NCBI GenBank assembly: GCA_028291125.1
Contig: JAQGIN010000377.1
Location: forward strand, 1-9,246
Direction of reading: 5' to 3'
DNA: 9,246 nt
DNA from: Caulobacter sp.
Lineage (GTDB): Bacteria; Pseudomonadota; Alphaproteobacteria; Caulobacterales; Caulobacteraceae
The notes under the pieces were generated by a model. That model searched no databases, was not told the origin of the DNA, and saw only the letters and a program-made list of their open reading frames with translations. Positions 1 to 6,558 of this stretch are shown here, in pieces. A program made the position numbers and the translations under genes. Positions within the stretch are counted from its first letter, which is position 1. Each line of letters starts with the position of its first letter.

Positions 1-431
1 CGCAGCTCGCGGGCCATCGGGATCAGGTGGTAGTCGTGCACCCAGATGATGTCGTCCGGCTCGATCAGCGGCCGCAGGGTCTCGGCGAAGCGGCGATTGA
101 CCCGGTCGTAGCCCTCGCCGAACGAGCGGTCATAGGCGGTGAGGTCGACGCGGTAGTGGAACAGCGGCCACAGGGTCTTGTTGGCGTAGCCGTTGTAATA
201 TTCCTGATAGTCGCCGTCCTCGAGGTCGACGGTGGCCACCGTCACGCCGTCGGTCTTCTGCATCGACAGCTGGCCGGTGAATTCGGGCGTGGTCTTGCCG
301 CTCCAGCCGAACCAGACGCCGGAATATTCGCGCAGGGCCGCGGCCAGGGCCATGGCCAGGCCGCCGACGCTTTCGTCGCCCTTGCCGGAGGGCGGATTGA
401 CCCGGTTGGAGACGACGATCAGCCGGCTCAT
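1..431 (-). CDS. otsA: Trehalose-6-phosphate synthase, N-terminal part (cut by window edge)
   Basis: This GT20 enzyme joins glucose from a nucleotide-glucose donor to glucose-6-phosphate to give trehalose-6-phosphate in the cytoplasm, the first step of the OtsAB route. The first 143 codons are visible; the family is usually about 450-480 residues, so roughly the last two thirds lie outside the window. Recognisable signatures are VSNRV (residues 7-11), the glycine loop GGLAMAL (23-29), VWFGWSG (39-45), LWPLFHYR followed by DLTAYDR, and HDYHL (132-136). In characterised OtsA proteins these regions bind the two sugars and the phosphate. The ATG overlaps the otsB stop codon as ATGA. A strong ribosome binding site (GGGAGG, 7 nt from the ATG) sits inside the 3' end of otsB, so translation is probably coupled. 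The identification is secure; the rest of the protein cannot be judged. Confidence 0.96.
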   Translation of the reverse strand, partial: MSRLIVVSNRVNPPSGKGDESVGGLAMALAAALREYSGVWFGWSGKTTPEFTGQLSMQKTDGVTVATVDLEDGDYQEYYNGYANKTLWPLFHYRVDLTAYDRSFGEGYDRVNRRFAETLRPLIEPDDIIWVHDYHLIPMAREL

Positions 432-1165
432 GACGGCACCTCCCGGATGGCGGCTTCCAGCCAGTCATGGACGGCGTCGACATCGGCCAGGCGGTAGCGG
501 GCCTCGGTGGGCCGTTCGAGTCCGACCAGCACGCCAAAGCCGCCGTGGCGGGCGGCGGCGGCGAAGCCGTCCTCGTCGGTGAGGTCGTCGCCGATGAACA
601 CCGGGATCGCCCCCTCGAAGGGGGCCTCGCGCAGGAAGGCGGCGACCGACGAGCCCTTGTCGGCCCCGGGCGTGCGCAGTTCGGCGACCATGTCGCCCAG
701 CTGCACCACCAGGTCGGTGGCGTGGGCCAGGCGGCGGACGGCCTCGACCACGGCGTCGGCGGCGCCGGGGGCGTTGCGATAGTGCAGGGCGACGCTGACG
801 TCCTTGTCCTCGAACAGCAGGCCCGGGTCGCTGCGGGCCAGGTCGCCGAGCACGGCGCGGGCGTCGTCGAGGCCGGGATGGGGCGCGGCGCGGTCGATCG
901 CGCCGGTCGCGCCCCGGCGCACCAGGCCGTGCACGGCGGCCACGGCCGGCACGCCGCCGCCCAGGATGCGGTCGAGGTCGTCCAGCGCCCGGCCGCTGAC
1001 CACGGCGAGGCGGCCGTCCAGCGCTTGGGTCAGACGGGTCAGCAGGACGGCGCGACCGGGATCGGGTCCGACGTCGGCGGGGCGGGAAACGATCGGCGTC
1101 AGGGTGCCGTCAAGGTCGAGGAACAGCGCCGCGAGAGGCGGCAAAACGGAAGGCGGTGGCGGCAT
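428..1165 (-). CDS. otsB: Trehalose-6-phosphate phosphatase
   Basis: This HAD-superfamily phosphatase removes phosphate from trehalose-6-phosphate to release trehalose, completing the OtsAB pathway in the cytoplasm. The 245-residue protein shows HAD motif I DLDGT at residues 17-21 (Asp17 nucleophile, Asp19 acid/base), motif II VVSGR at 55-59, and the acidic metal-binding motif GDDLTDEDGF at 192-201. Length and motif spacing fit OtsB. The start at 1165 places DLDGT about as far from the N-terminus as in known OtsB. In-frame starts further upstream are the ATG at 1207 (GGAG 14 nt before it) and a GTG at 1279 inside a hairpin; these would add 14 or 38 residues of low-complexity leader. The gene follows the GH15 gene after 126 nt and overlaps otsA by 4 nt. 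Identity is certain; the start is moderately certain. Confidence 0.94.
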   Translation of the reverse strand: MPPPPSVLPPLAALFLDLDGTLTPIVSRPADVGPDPGRAVLLTRLTQALDGRLAVVSGRALDDLDRILGGGVPAVAAVHGLVRRGATGAIDRAAPHPGLDDARAVLGDLARSDPGLLFEDKDVSVALHYRNAPGAADAVVEAVRRLAHATDLVVQLGDMVAELRTPGADKGSSVAAFLREAPFEGAIPVFIGDDLTDEDGFAAAARHGGFGVLVGLERPTEARYRLADVDAVHDWLEAAIREVPS

Positions 1166-1248
1166 GTCATTCGACTCACGCCGAAGGACTGACCCGGATG
1201 CGGTCATGGCGAGCGGGCTTTCTCCAGGAAAGGGGCAGCCATCTCTAA

Positions 1249-1280
1249 CGCGGCGACGGCCGTTTCGATCCGTCGCCACG
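1249..1280 (-). other. GC-rich RNA hairpin between the GH15 gene and otsB
   Basis: On the transcribed minus strand an 11-bp stem (CGTGGCGACGG paired with CCGTCGCCGCG, one G-U pair) encloses a 10-nt loop. It begins about 12 nt after the GH15 stop codon. No run of U follows, so it does not look like a standard intrinsic terminator. It could protect the 3' end of a processed upstream message or reduce read-through into otsBA. The pairing is read directly from the sequence; the function is inferred. Confidence 0.45.
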
Positions 1281-1291
1281 GCCGCAAAGCC

Positions 1292-3088
1292 TTATCGCAC
1301 CGAGGTCCATGGCCGGCTGAGCAACACGGCGCAGTTGATCAACCCGACCAGGGAATAGGTCTGAGGGTAATTGCCCCACAGCTCGCCGTCGGTGAAGCCG
1401 ATGTCCTCCGACAGCAGGCCGGCCGAGGTGCGGCGGGCCAGCATTTCCTCGAACAGCACCCGGGCCTCGTCGGTGCGGCCGCCCAGGTGCAGGGCCTCGA
1501 TCAGCCAGAAGGTGCAGATGTTGAACGCCGTCTGCGGCGCGCCGAAATCGTCGGGCAGGGCGTAGCGCAGCAGGTAGGGGCCCTTGCGCAGGCCGGCCTC
1601 GACCGCCGCCACCGTGGCGACGTTGCGCGGGTCGTCGGCGGCCAGGTAGCGCAGGTCGACCAGTTGCAGCAGGCTGGCGTCCAGCTCGTCGCCGCCGAAG
1701 GTGGCGGCGAAACGGCCGAGCTCGGCGTTCCAGGCGGCGGCGTCGATGGTGGCCCGCACCTGGGCGGCGCGGCCGTTCCAGAAGGCGGCGCGCTCGGTCA
1801 GGCCCAGCTGGGCGGCGGCGTTGCCCAGCCGGTCGCAGGCCGCCCAGCACATCACCGCCGAATAGGTGTGGACATTGGCCCGGCCGCGGAATTCCCACAG
1901 GCTGGCGTCGGGCTTGTCGTGCAGCTGGAAGGCGCGTTCGCCGACCGGCTCCAGGGCCTTGAAATCGTCGACGGTGGGCGACCGCAGCAGCCGCTCGTCG
2001 AAGAAGGCCTGCACCGAGGACAGCACGATCTGGCCATAGACATCGTGCTGCTGGTGCTCATAGGCCTGGTTGCCGATGCGCACCGGCCCCATGCCGCGAT
2101 AGCCGGGCAGGTCTGGGGCGAAACGCTCGGTCAGCTGCGGCTCGAAGCCGACCCCGAACAGCGGCTGGATGTGGCCGCCGGCCGCGCGGTCGACGATGTT
2201 GCGCAGATAGCCCAGATAGTTCTCGAGGATATCGACCGCCCCCAGGCGGTTCAGCGCCTGGACCACGTAATAGGCGTCGCGCATCCAGCAGTAGCGGTAG
2301 TCCCAGTTGCGGCCGCTGTTGGCGTGTTCGGGGATCGAGGTGGTCATCGCCGCGACGATGGCCCCGGTCTCCTCATGGACGCACAGCTTGAGGGTGATGG
2401 CGGCGCGGATCACCGCCTCCTGCCATTCCAGCGGCACGGCCAGGCCGCGCACCCAGGTCTTCCAATAGAGCTCGGTCTCGCGCAGCATCCGCTCGCAGGT
2501 CGAGCCGACGTCGGCGTTGAAGCCTTCGTCCGCCCCCAGATACATGGCGATCGGCTGTTCGAGGCGGAAGGTGCGCTCCTCGAGGATGTGCGACACCGGG
2601 CAGTCGGTGGTCAGTCGCGCGACCATGCCCGAACACAGATAGCGGATGTGGTTGGAGCCACTGGTGAGTTCGGCCAGGGCCTTGCCCCAGTCGGCGGTCG
2701 GCCGCAGGCGGATGGTCACCCGCGCCGTGCCGATCAGCGGCCGCAGCAGGCGGATGAAGGCCGTGGGCCGGAAGACCCGCCCGAACTGCGGATAGCGCGG
2801 CGCGAAATCGAGGATCTCGACGCTGGCCCCGTCGGCGTCGGTGATCACCGTGCGCAGGATCGGGGTGTTGCGCAGATAGGCTTGGCTGACCTCGGCGGCG
2901 CCGTCGACGACCACGTCCCACAGGCCGGCGGCGGCGTCCGAGGCCGGCTCGACGTCGCCCAGCAGGGCGCTGAAGGCCGGGTCGGAATCCACCCGCGGCA
3001 GGCAGCCCCAGACGAAGCGGCCGGCGCGGTCGATCAGGGCACTGACCGCGCAATTGCCGATCGGGAACAGGTCGAGATTTTGCGGCAT
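1292..3088 (-). CDS. GH15 family glycoside hydrolase (glucoamylase/trehalase-like)
   Basis: This is a 598-residue member of glycoside hydrolase family 15, inverting enzymes with an (alpha/alpha)6 barrel that release glucose from alpha-glucans or, in some bacteria, from trehalose. The N-terminus carries the typical opening (FPIGNCAVSALID, then FVWGCLPRVDSDPAF), part of a beta-sandwich domain over roughly residues 1-240. The barrel follows, with RNWDYRYCWMRDA at about 260-272. WEFRG contains Glu399, the likely general acid, and LLSED contains Glu561, the likely general base by analogy with fungal glucoamylase; GELWGNYPQTYS at 568-579 is the usual C-terminal motif. No signal peptide is seen, so it should act in the cytoplasm. 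It starts 7 nt after the debranching-like gene, and its ribosome binding site AGGAG overlaps that gene's stop codon. Substrate (starch-like glucan, maltooligosaccharide or trehalose) cannot be decided from sequence alone. Confidence 0.9.
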   Translation of the reverse strand: MPQNLDLFPIGNCAVSALIDRAGRFVWGCLPRVDSDPAFSALLGDVEPASDAAAGLWDVVVDGAAEVSQAYLRNTPILRTVITDADGASVEILDFAPRYPQFGRVFRPTAFIRLLRPLIGTARVTIRLRPTADWGKALAELTSGSNHIRYLCSGMVARLTTDCPVSHILEERTFRLEQPIAMYLGADEGFNADVGSTCERMLRETELYWKTWVRGLAVPLEWQEAVIRAAITLKLCVHEETGAIVAAMTTSIPEHANSGRNWDYRYCWMRDAYYVVQALNRLGAVDILENYLGYLRNIVDRAAGGHIQPLFGVGFEPQLTERFAPDLPGYRGMGPVRIGNQAYEHQQHDVYGQIVLSSVQAFFDERLLRSPTVDDFKALEPVGERAFQLHDKPDASLWEFRGRANVHTYSAVMCWAACDRLGNAAAQLGLTERAAFWNGRAAQVRATIDAAAWNAELGRFAATFGGDELDASLLQLVDLRYLAADDPRNVATVAAVEAGLRKGPYLLRYALPDDFGAPQTAFNICTFWLIEALHLGGRTDEARVLFEEMLARRTSAGLLSEDIGFTDGELWGNYPQTYSLVGLINCAVLLSRPWTSVR

Positions 3089-3095
3089 GGCGCTC

Positions 3096-5249
3096 CTAGG
3101 GGCGGATCAGGATCGGCACGGTGTCGTCGCGGCCGCCGCGGGCCAGGATGTGCGGGCCGGTGCGCTCGAACCACAGATTGGTGAGGCGGCCGCCGACGCC
3201 CAGGCTCTCGATCGACAGCCGGTCGATGCCGATCGGCAGCCGGGCCCCGGAAACGTGGACCTCGCCGCGCCAGCCGTCGACCGACACGCCCAGGCAGGCC
3301 TGCAGCATCATGAAGGCCGAACCGGCGGCCCAGGCCTGCGGCAGGCAGGCGACCGGATAGGCCACCGGCGGCTCGCCGGGAAAGCGTGGGAAGCCGCAGA
3401 ACAGCTCGGGCAGCCGCATTTCGTAATGGGCGGCGGTCTCGAACAGGCCCGACAGCATCTGCACCACCCCGTCGCGCTCGCCGTAGCGGGCCAGGCCCAT
3501 GGCGCAGATCGCCGTGTCGTGCGGCCAGACCGAGCCGTTGTGATAGGACATCGGATTGTAGCGCGGCTCGCCCGCCGCCAGGGTCCGCACGCCGAAACCG
3601 TTGTGGAAGTCGGGAGCCAGCAGAGCCTGGGCCACGCGCTTGGCGCGCTCGGGCGAGGGCAGGCCCGAGAACAGCAGGTGGCCGGGATTGGAGCCGCGCA
3701 CCCGGCAGGGCGCGCCGTGACCGTCGATGGCCATGGCGTAGAAGCCCATGTCCTCCATCCAGTAGCGGTCCTCCACCGTCTGGCGCAGGCGCTCGGCCCG
3801 GGCGGCCCAACGGCCGGCCAGCTCGACCTCGCCGCGGCGGCGGGCCAGGTCGGCCATGCCCTTGAAGGCGGCGAAGGCGTAGCCCTGGACCTCGACCACG
3901 GCGATCGGCCCGTCGGGGAAGCGGCCGTCGCGGTGGAAGACGCTGTCCTCGCTGTCCTTCCAGTTCTGGTTGGACAGACCGGTGTCGGCCCCGCGGGCGT
4001 AGTCGATCAGGCCGTCGCCGTCGCTGTCGCCGAAGTGCTCCAGCCACAGGATGGCCGCCATCAGCGGCTCCCACAGCCTGGCGACGAAGGCCATGTCGCC
4101 AGTGCGCTCGGCATAGGCGCAGGCCAGGCAGACGAACAGCGGCGTGGTGTCGACCCCGCCATAATAGCGGCCGAACGGCAGCTCGCCGAGCGAGGTCATC
4201 TCGCCCTTGCGGGTCTCGTGCATGATCTTGCCGGGGGCGCTGTCGCGGAACGCCGACACCTCCACCGCCTGGTGAGCGGCCAGGTAGGACAGCACGCCCC
4301 GGGCCAGGCGCGGCTCGATCCACAGCACCTGCCAGGCGGTGATGATGGCGTCGCGGCCGAACGGCGTCGAGAACCAGGGAATGCCGGCATAAGGATAGGG
4401 GCCAGTGTCCAGCTCGGTGGTCAGCAGGGCCAGGTCGGCGCGCGACTTCTCCAGCCATTCGTTGAACAGCCGGCCGGAGCTGTGCAGCCGGGCTCCGCCG
4501 CGGCGGCGGCCGCGCATGTCGAAGCGGGCGGCGGCGGCCGCGTCGCGCCAGCGCTCGCGGGTCGGCGGATGATCGGGGCGGGGGCCGACCTCGAGATAGA
4601 GCTCGAACTCGTCCTCGGCGGCCAGCATGAACATGAAGTCGGCGCGCTGCGGCGTCAGCCGGCCCGGCGGCTCGGAGAACGAGATCACGCTCTGGCGGCG
4701 CACCGCGTCGAGGCCGTCATAGCCGAAGGTGACGCTGCGGCCGTTCAGTTCGGCCGGCAGCACATGGCCGCGGGCCGGCCGCTTGGAGCCGCGCACCTCG
4801 AACATGTCGTGGAAGTCGGCGTCGAACTCCAGCCCGACCGGCAGGATGACCATGTCGCGGCTGTAGTTGACGAAGCGCAATCGCTCATACAGCCGCTCGT
4901 TCCAAAGCAGGCGCTTGCGCTCGATGTGGATCGCCCCGTGCGGCGCCGCCCCGCCGCCCAGGGCGGGCAGCGGCTGGTTGGTCGAATGGGCGGTGAAATA
5001 GACGTTGTCCTGCGACACCGCCGCGCTCAGCAGCGACGGCGGCCGGCCGCCGATCAGCAGCCGCAGCCGCGACAGCAGGCGGGTGTCGTCGTGGAACAGG
5101 CCGTCGGCCGCGCCCAGCACGTCGCCGAAGCCGTCGGCCACAAGGAAGGTGTCGCGATCCTTCAGCGCGAACAGCTGGTAGGGCGCTCGCGGTTCGCCGG
5201 TCTCGGCCTGCTCGGCCGCTCCGGCGGGGCCGGGCGTGAGATCGTCCAT
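3096..5249 (-). CDS. Amylo-alpha-1,6-glucosidase / glycogen debranching enzyme-like protein
   Basis: A 717-residue protein of the COG3408 type: an N-terminal glycogen-debranching beta domain (GDE_N_bis-like, about residues 23-220, from YQLFALKDRDTFLVADG) followed by an (alpha/alpha)6 catalytic domain (about 270-690). Conserved stretches include IPWFSTPFGRDAIITAW near residue 290, PGKIMHETRKGEM, YYGGVDTTPLFV, VQGYAFAAFKGMADLA and YHNGSVWPHDTAICAMGL. Relatives are thought to hydrolyse alpha-1,6-linked glucose at branch points, but this bacterial subgroup is poorly characterised and the substrate is inferred. No export signal is visible, so it is presumed cytoplasmic. The start is supported by AGAGG 5 nt upstream of the ATG. 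It lies 43 nt after the GT4 gene and 7 nt before the GH15 gene, which argues for one transcript. A long open frame on the opposite strand is a base-composition shadow. Confidence 0.9.
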   Translation of the reverse strand: MDDLTPGPAGAAEQAETGEPRAPYQLFALKDRDTFLVADGFGDVLGAADGLFHDDTRLLSRLRLLIGGRPPSLLSAAVSQDNVYFTAHSTNQPLPALGGGAAPHGAIHIERKRLLWNERLYERLRFVNYSRDMVILPVGLEFDADFHDMFEVRGSKRPARGHVLPAELNGRSVTFGYDGLDAVRRQSVISFSEPPGRLTPQRADFMFMLAAEDEFELYLEVGPRPDHPPTRERWRDAAAAARFDMRGRRRGGARLHSSGRLFNEWLEKSRADLALLTTELDTGPYPYAGIPWFSTPFGRDAIITAWQVLWIEPRLARGVLSYLAAHQAVEVSAFRDSAPGKIMHETRKGEMTSLGELPFGRYYGGVDTTPLFVCLACAYAERTGDMAFVARLWEPLMAAILWLEHFGDSDGDGLIDYARGADTGLSNQNWKDSEDSVFHRDGRFPDGPIAVVEVQGYAFAAFKGMADLARRRGEVELAGRWAARAERLRQTVEDRYWMEDMGFYAMAIDGHGAPCRVRGSNPGHLLFSGLPSPERAKRVAQALLAPDFHNGFGVRTLAAGEPRYNPMSYHNGSVWPHDTAICAMGLARYGERDGVVQMLSGLFETAAHYEMRLPELFCGFPRFPGEPPVAYPVACLPQAWAAGSAFMMLQACLGVSVDGWRGEVHVSGARLPIGIDRLSIESLGVGGRLTNLWFERTGPHILARGGRDDTVPILIRP

Positions 5250-5292
5250 TTAGGCCTCTTCGCCGATGTGTCTTGACGCTGGTCGACGGGTC

Positions 5293-6357
5293 TTAGGCGC
5301 TCTGAGCGAGGCAGATCATAGGCTTATGTGCGGCCTGACCAAGGCGCGCGTACAGTTCCAGATACCGCCGGGCCATGGCCGCGGCCGAGAACCTCAACTC
5401 GAAGCATTCGCGCACGCCGCGGCGGCTGATCTCGCCCAACCGGCCGGCCGCCGCCACCGCCTCGTCCTCGCCGTCGACGATGAATCCGGTGACGCCGTGC
5501 TCGATCACCTCGGGCACCGAGCCGCAGTCATAGGCGATGACCGGCGTGCCGCAGGCCATGGCCTCGATCATCACCAGGCCGAACGGTTCGGGCCAGCCGA
5601 TCGGGAACAGCAGGGCGTCGGCGCCGCCGAGGAAGTCGCTCTTCTCGGCGTCGCCGATCTCGCCGACGAAGGTGATCAGCGGGTCGTTGAGCAGCGGCTG
5701 CACCACCTGGCGGAAATAGTCGGCGTCGGCGTTGTCGACCTTGGCGGCGATGCGCAGCGGCTTGTTCAGCCGCTTGGCGATGGCGATGGCCCGCTCGGGG
5801 CCCTTCTCCGGCGAGATGCGGCCGAGGAAGGCTAGATAGCCCTGGCTCTGGTCGTGGAAGCTGCGGGGGCCGGCGTGCACGCCGTGCAGCACGGTGCCGA
5901 TCCAGTTGGCGTCGGGCAGGGGGCGGCGCTGGTCGTCGGAGATCGACACCAGGCCAAACTGCGGCCAGCGGCCATAGACGCCCGCCAGGTCCTTGAGATC
6001 CAGGCGGCCGTGCAGGGTGGTCAGGGTCTTGTCGGCCATGCCCTCGAACAGCGGAAATTGCAGCATGTCGGTGTGGAAGTGGATGACGTCGAAGCGGTCG
6101 GCCTGGCGGCGCACCTCGGCCAGCATCGCCAGGTGGGCGGCGAGGTCGGATTTCAGCGGGGCCGGGTCCAGGCGGATGGCCTGGTCGCGCACCACCACCA
6201 GCTCGGCCTGGGTCTGGGCGTCGGCGCTGGCGAACAGCGTCACCTCGTGGCCCAGGTCGACCAAGGCGTCGGTCAGGTGGGACACCACCCGCTCGGTGCC
6301 GCCATAAAGACGCGGCGGCACGGCTTCATAGAGGGGTGGCACCTGGGCGATACGCAT
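5293..6357 (-). CDS. GT4-family glycosyltransferase (GT-B fold)
   Basis: A 354-residue group 1 (GT4) glycosyltransferase that should transfer a sugar from a nucleotide donor to an unknown acceptor. The N-terminal Rossmann half starts MRIAQVPPLYEAVPP followed by YGGTERVVSHL, then GHEVTLFAS and DVIHFH. The C-terminal donor-binding half contains LGRISPEKGPERAI, WPEPFGLVMIEAMACGTP with the family's E-x7-E pair at Glu257 and Glu265, and GSVPEVIEHGVTGFIV. The reading frame stays open upstream as far as about 7986, but that part runs antisense to the L,D-transpeptidase gene. The ATG at 6357 is chosen because homology begins there and AGGA lies 8 nt upstream. No membrane segment is seen. As first gene of the cluster, behind a putative EcfG promoter, it may build or extend a glucoside linked to the glucan/trehalose enzymes downstream. 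The acceptor is unknown. Confidence 0.92.
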   Translation of the reverse strand: MRIAQVPPLYEAVPPRLYGGTERVVSHLTDALVDLGHEVTLFASADAQTQAELVVVRDQAIRLDPAPLKSDLAAHLAMLAEVRRQADRFDVIHFHTDMLQFPLFEGMADKTLTTLHGRLDLKDLAGVYGRWPQFGLVSISDDQRRPLPDANWIGTVLHGVHAGPRSFHDQSQGYLAFLGRISPEKGPERAIAIAKRLNKPLRIAAKVDNADADYFRQVVQPLLNDPLITFVGEIGDAEKSDFLGGADALLFPIGWPEPFGLVMIEAMACGTPVIAYDCGSVPEVIEHGVTGFIVDGEDEAVAAAGRLGEISRRGVRECFELRFSAAAMARRYLELYARLGQAAHKPMICLAQSA

Positions 6358-6409
6358 GGCGGCGGTCCTGTCACATGGGAAGCGCTGAGAAGGGGGAGCC
6401 CCGGGACCT

Positions 6410-6436
6410 AAACCCGACATCCCGGACCAAGGTTCC
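6410..6436 (-). promoter_or_regulatory. Putative EcfG (SigT-type) general-stress promoter for the GT4-otsA cluster
   Basis: Read on the minus strand, GGAAC (6432-6436) is followed after 17 nt by GGTTT (6410-6414). The alphaproteobacterial EcfG consensus is GGAAC-N16/17-CGTT, so the -35 is perfect, the spacer is allowed and the -10 differs at one base. Transcription would start near 6400-6405, about 45 nt before the GT4 ATG. EcfG-type sigma factors control trehalose synthesis genes in several rhizobia, which fits the cluster content. The motif is seen; its use is inferred. Confidence 0.55.
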
Positions 6437-6501
6437 GCTGTGGCGCCAAGAACGAAAGCCCTGGCGGGGCGTTTGGATCTCGACGTCCTTGATCCATCGC
6501 A

Positions 6502-6529
6502 TTGACGCGCGACGGACGGCGACACCATC
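6502..6529 (+). promoter_or_regulatory. Possible housekeeping promoter for the L,D-transpeptidase gene
   Basis: TTGACGC (6502-6508) matches the Caulobacter SigA (sigma-73) -35 consensus TTGACGS. After 13 nt comes ACACCATC (6522-6529), a weak match (about 4 of 7 defined bases) to the -10 consensus GCTANAWC. The start site would fall near 6535, giving a short leader before 6559. The -35 is good and the -10 poor, so this is tentative. Confidence 0.35.
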
Positions 6530-6558
6530 TGAGATCGACGCGGACCGGCCGCGAGCGA

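Noticed and set aside
1487..3184. 565-codon open frame on the plus strand
   Set aside because: It lies antisense to the GH15 gene, with low-complexity composition and no family match; a shadow of high GC at third codon positions.
3034..4458. 474-codon minus-strand open frame inside the debranching-like gene
   Set aside because: It is out of frame with the real gene and very Arg/Gly/Pro-rich, with no domain.
3054..5276. 740-codon open frame on the plus strand, longer than the real gene opposite it
   Set aside because: It is antisense to the debranching-like gene, has no recognisable domain, and is rich in Gly/Ala/Gln/Val/His as expected from reading a GC-rich gene backwards.
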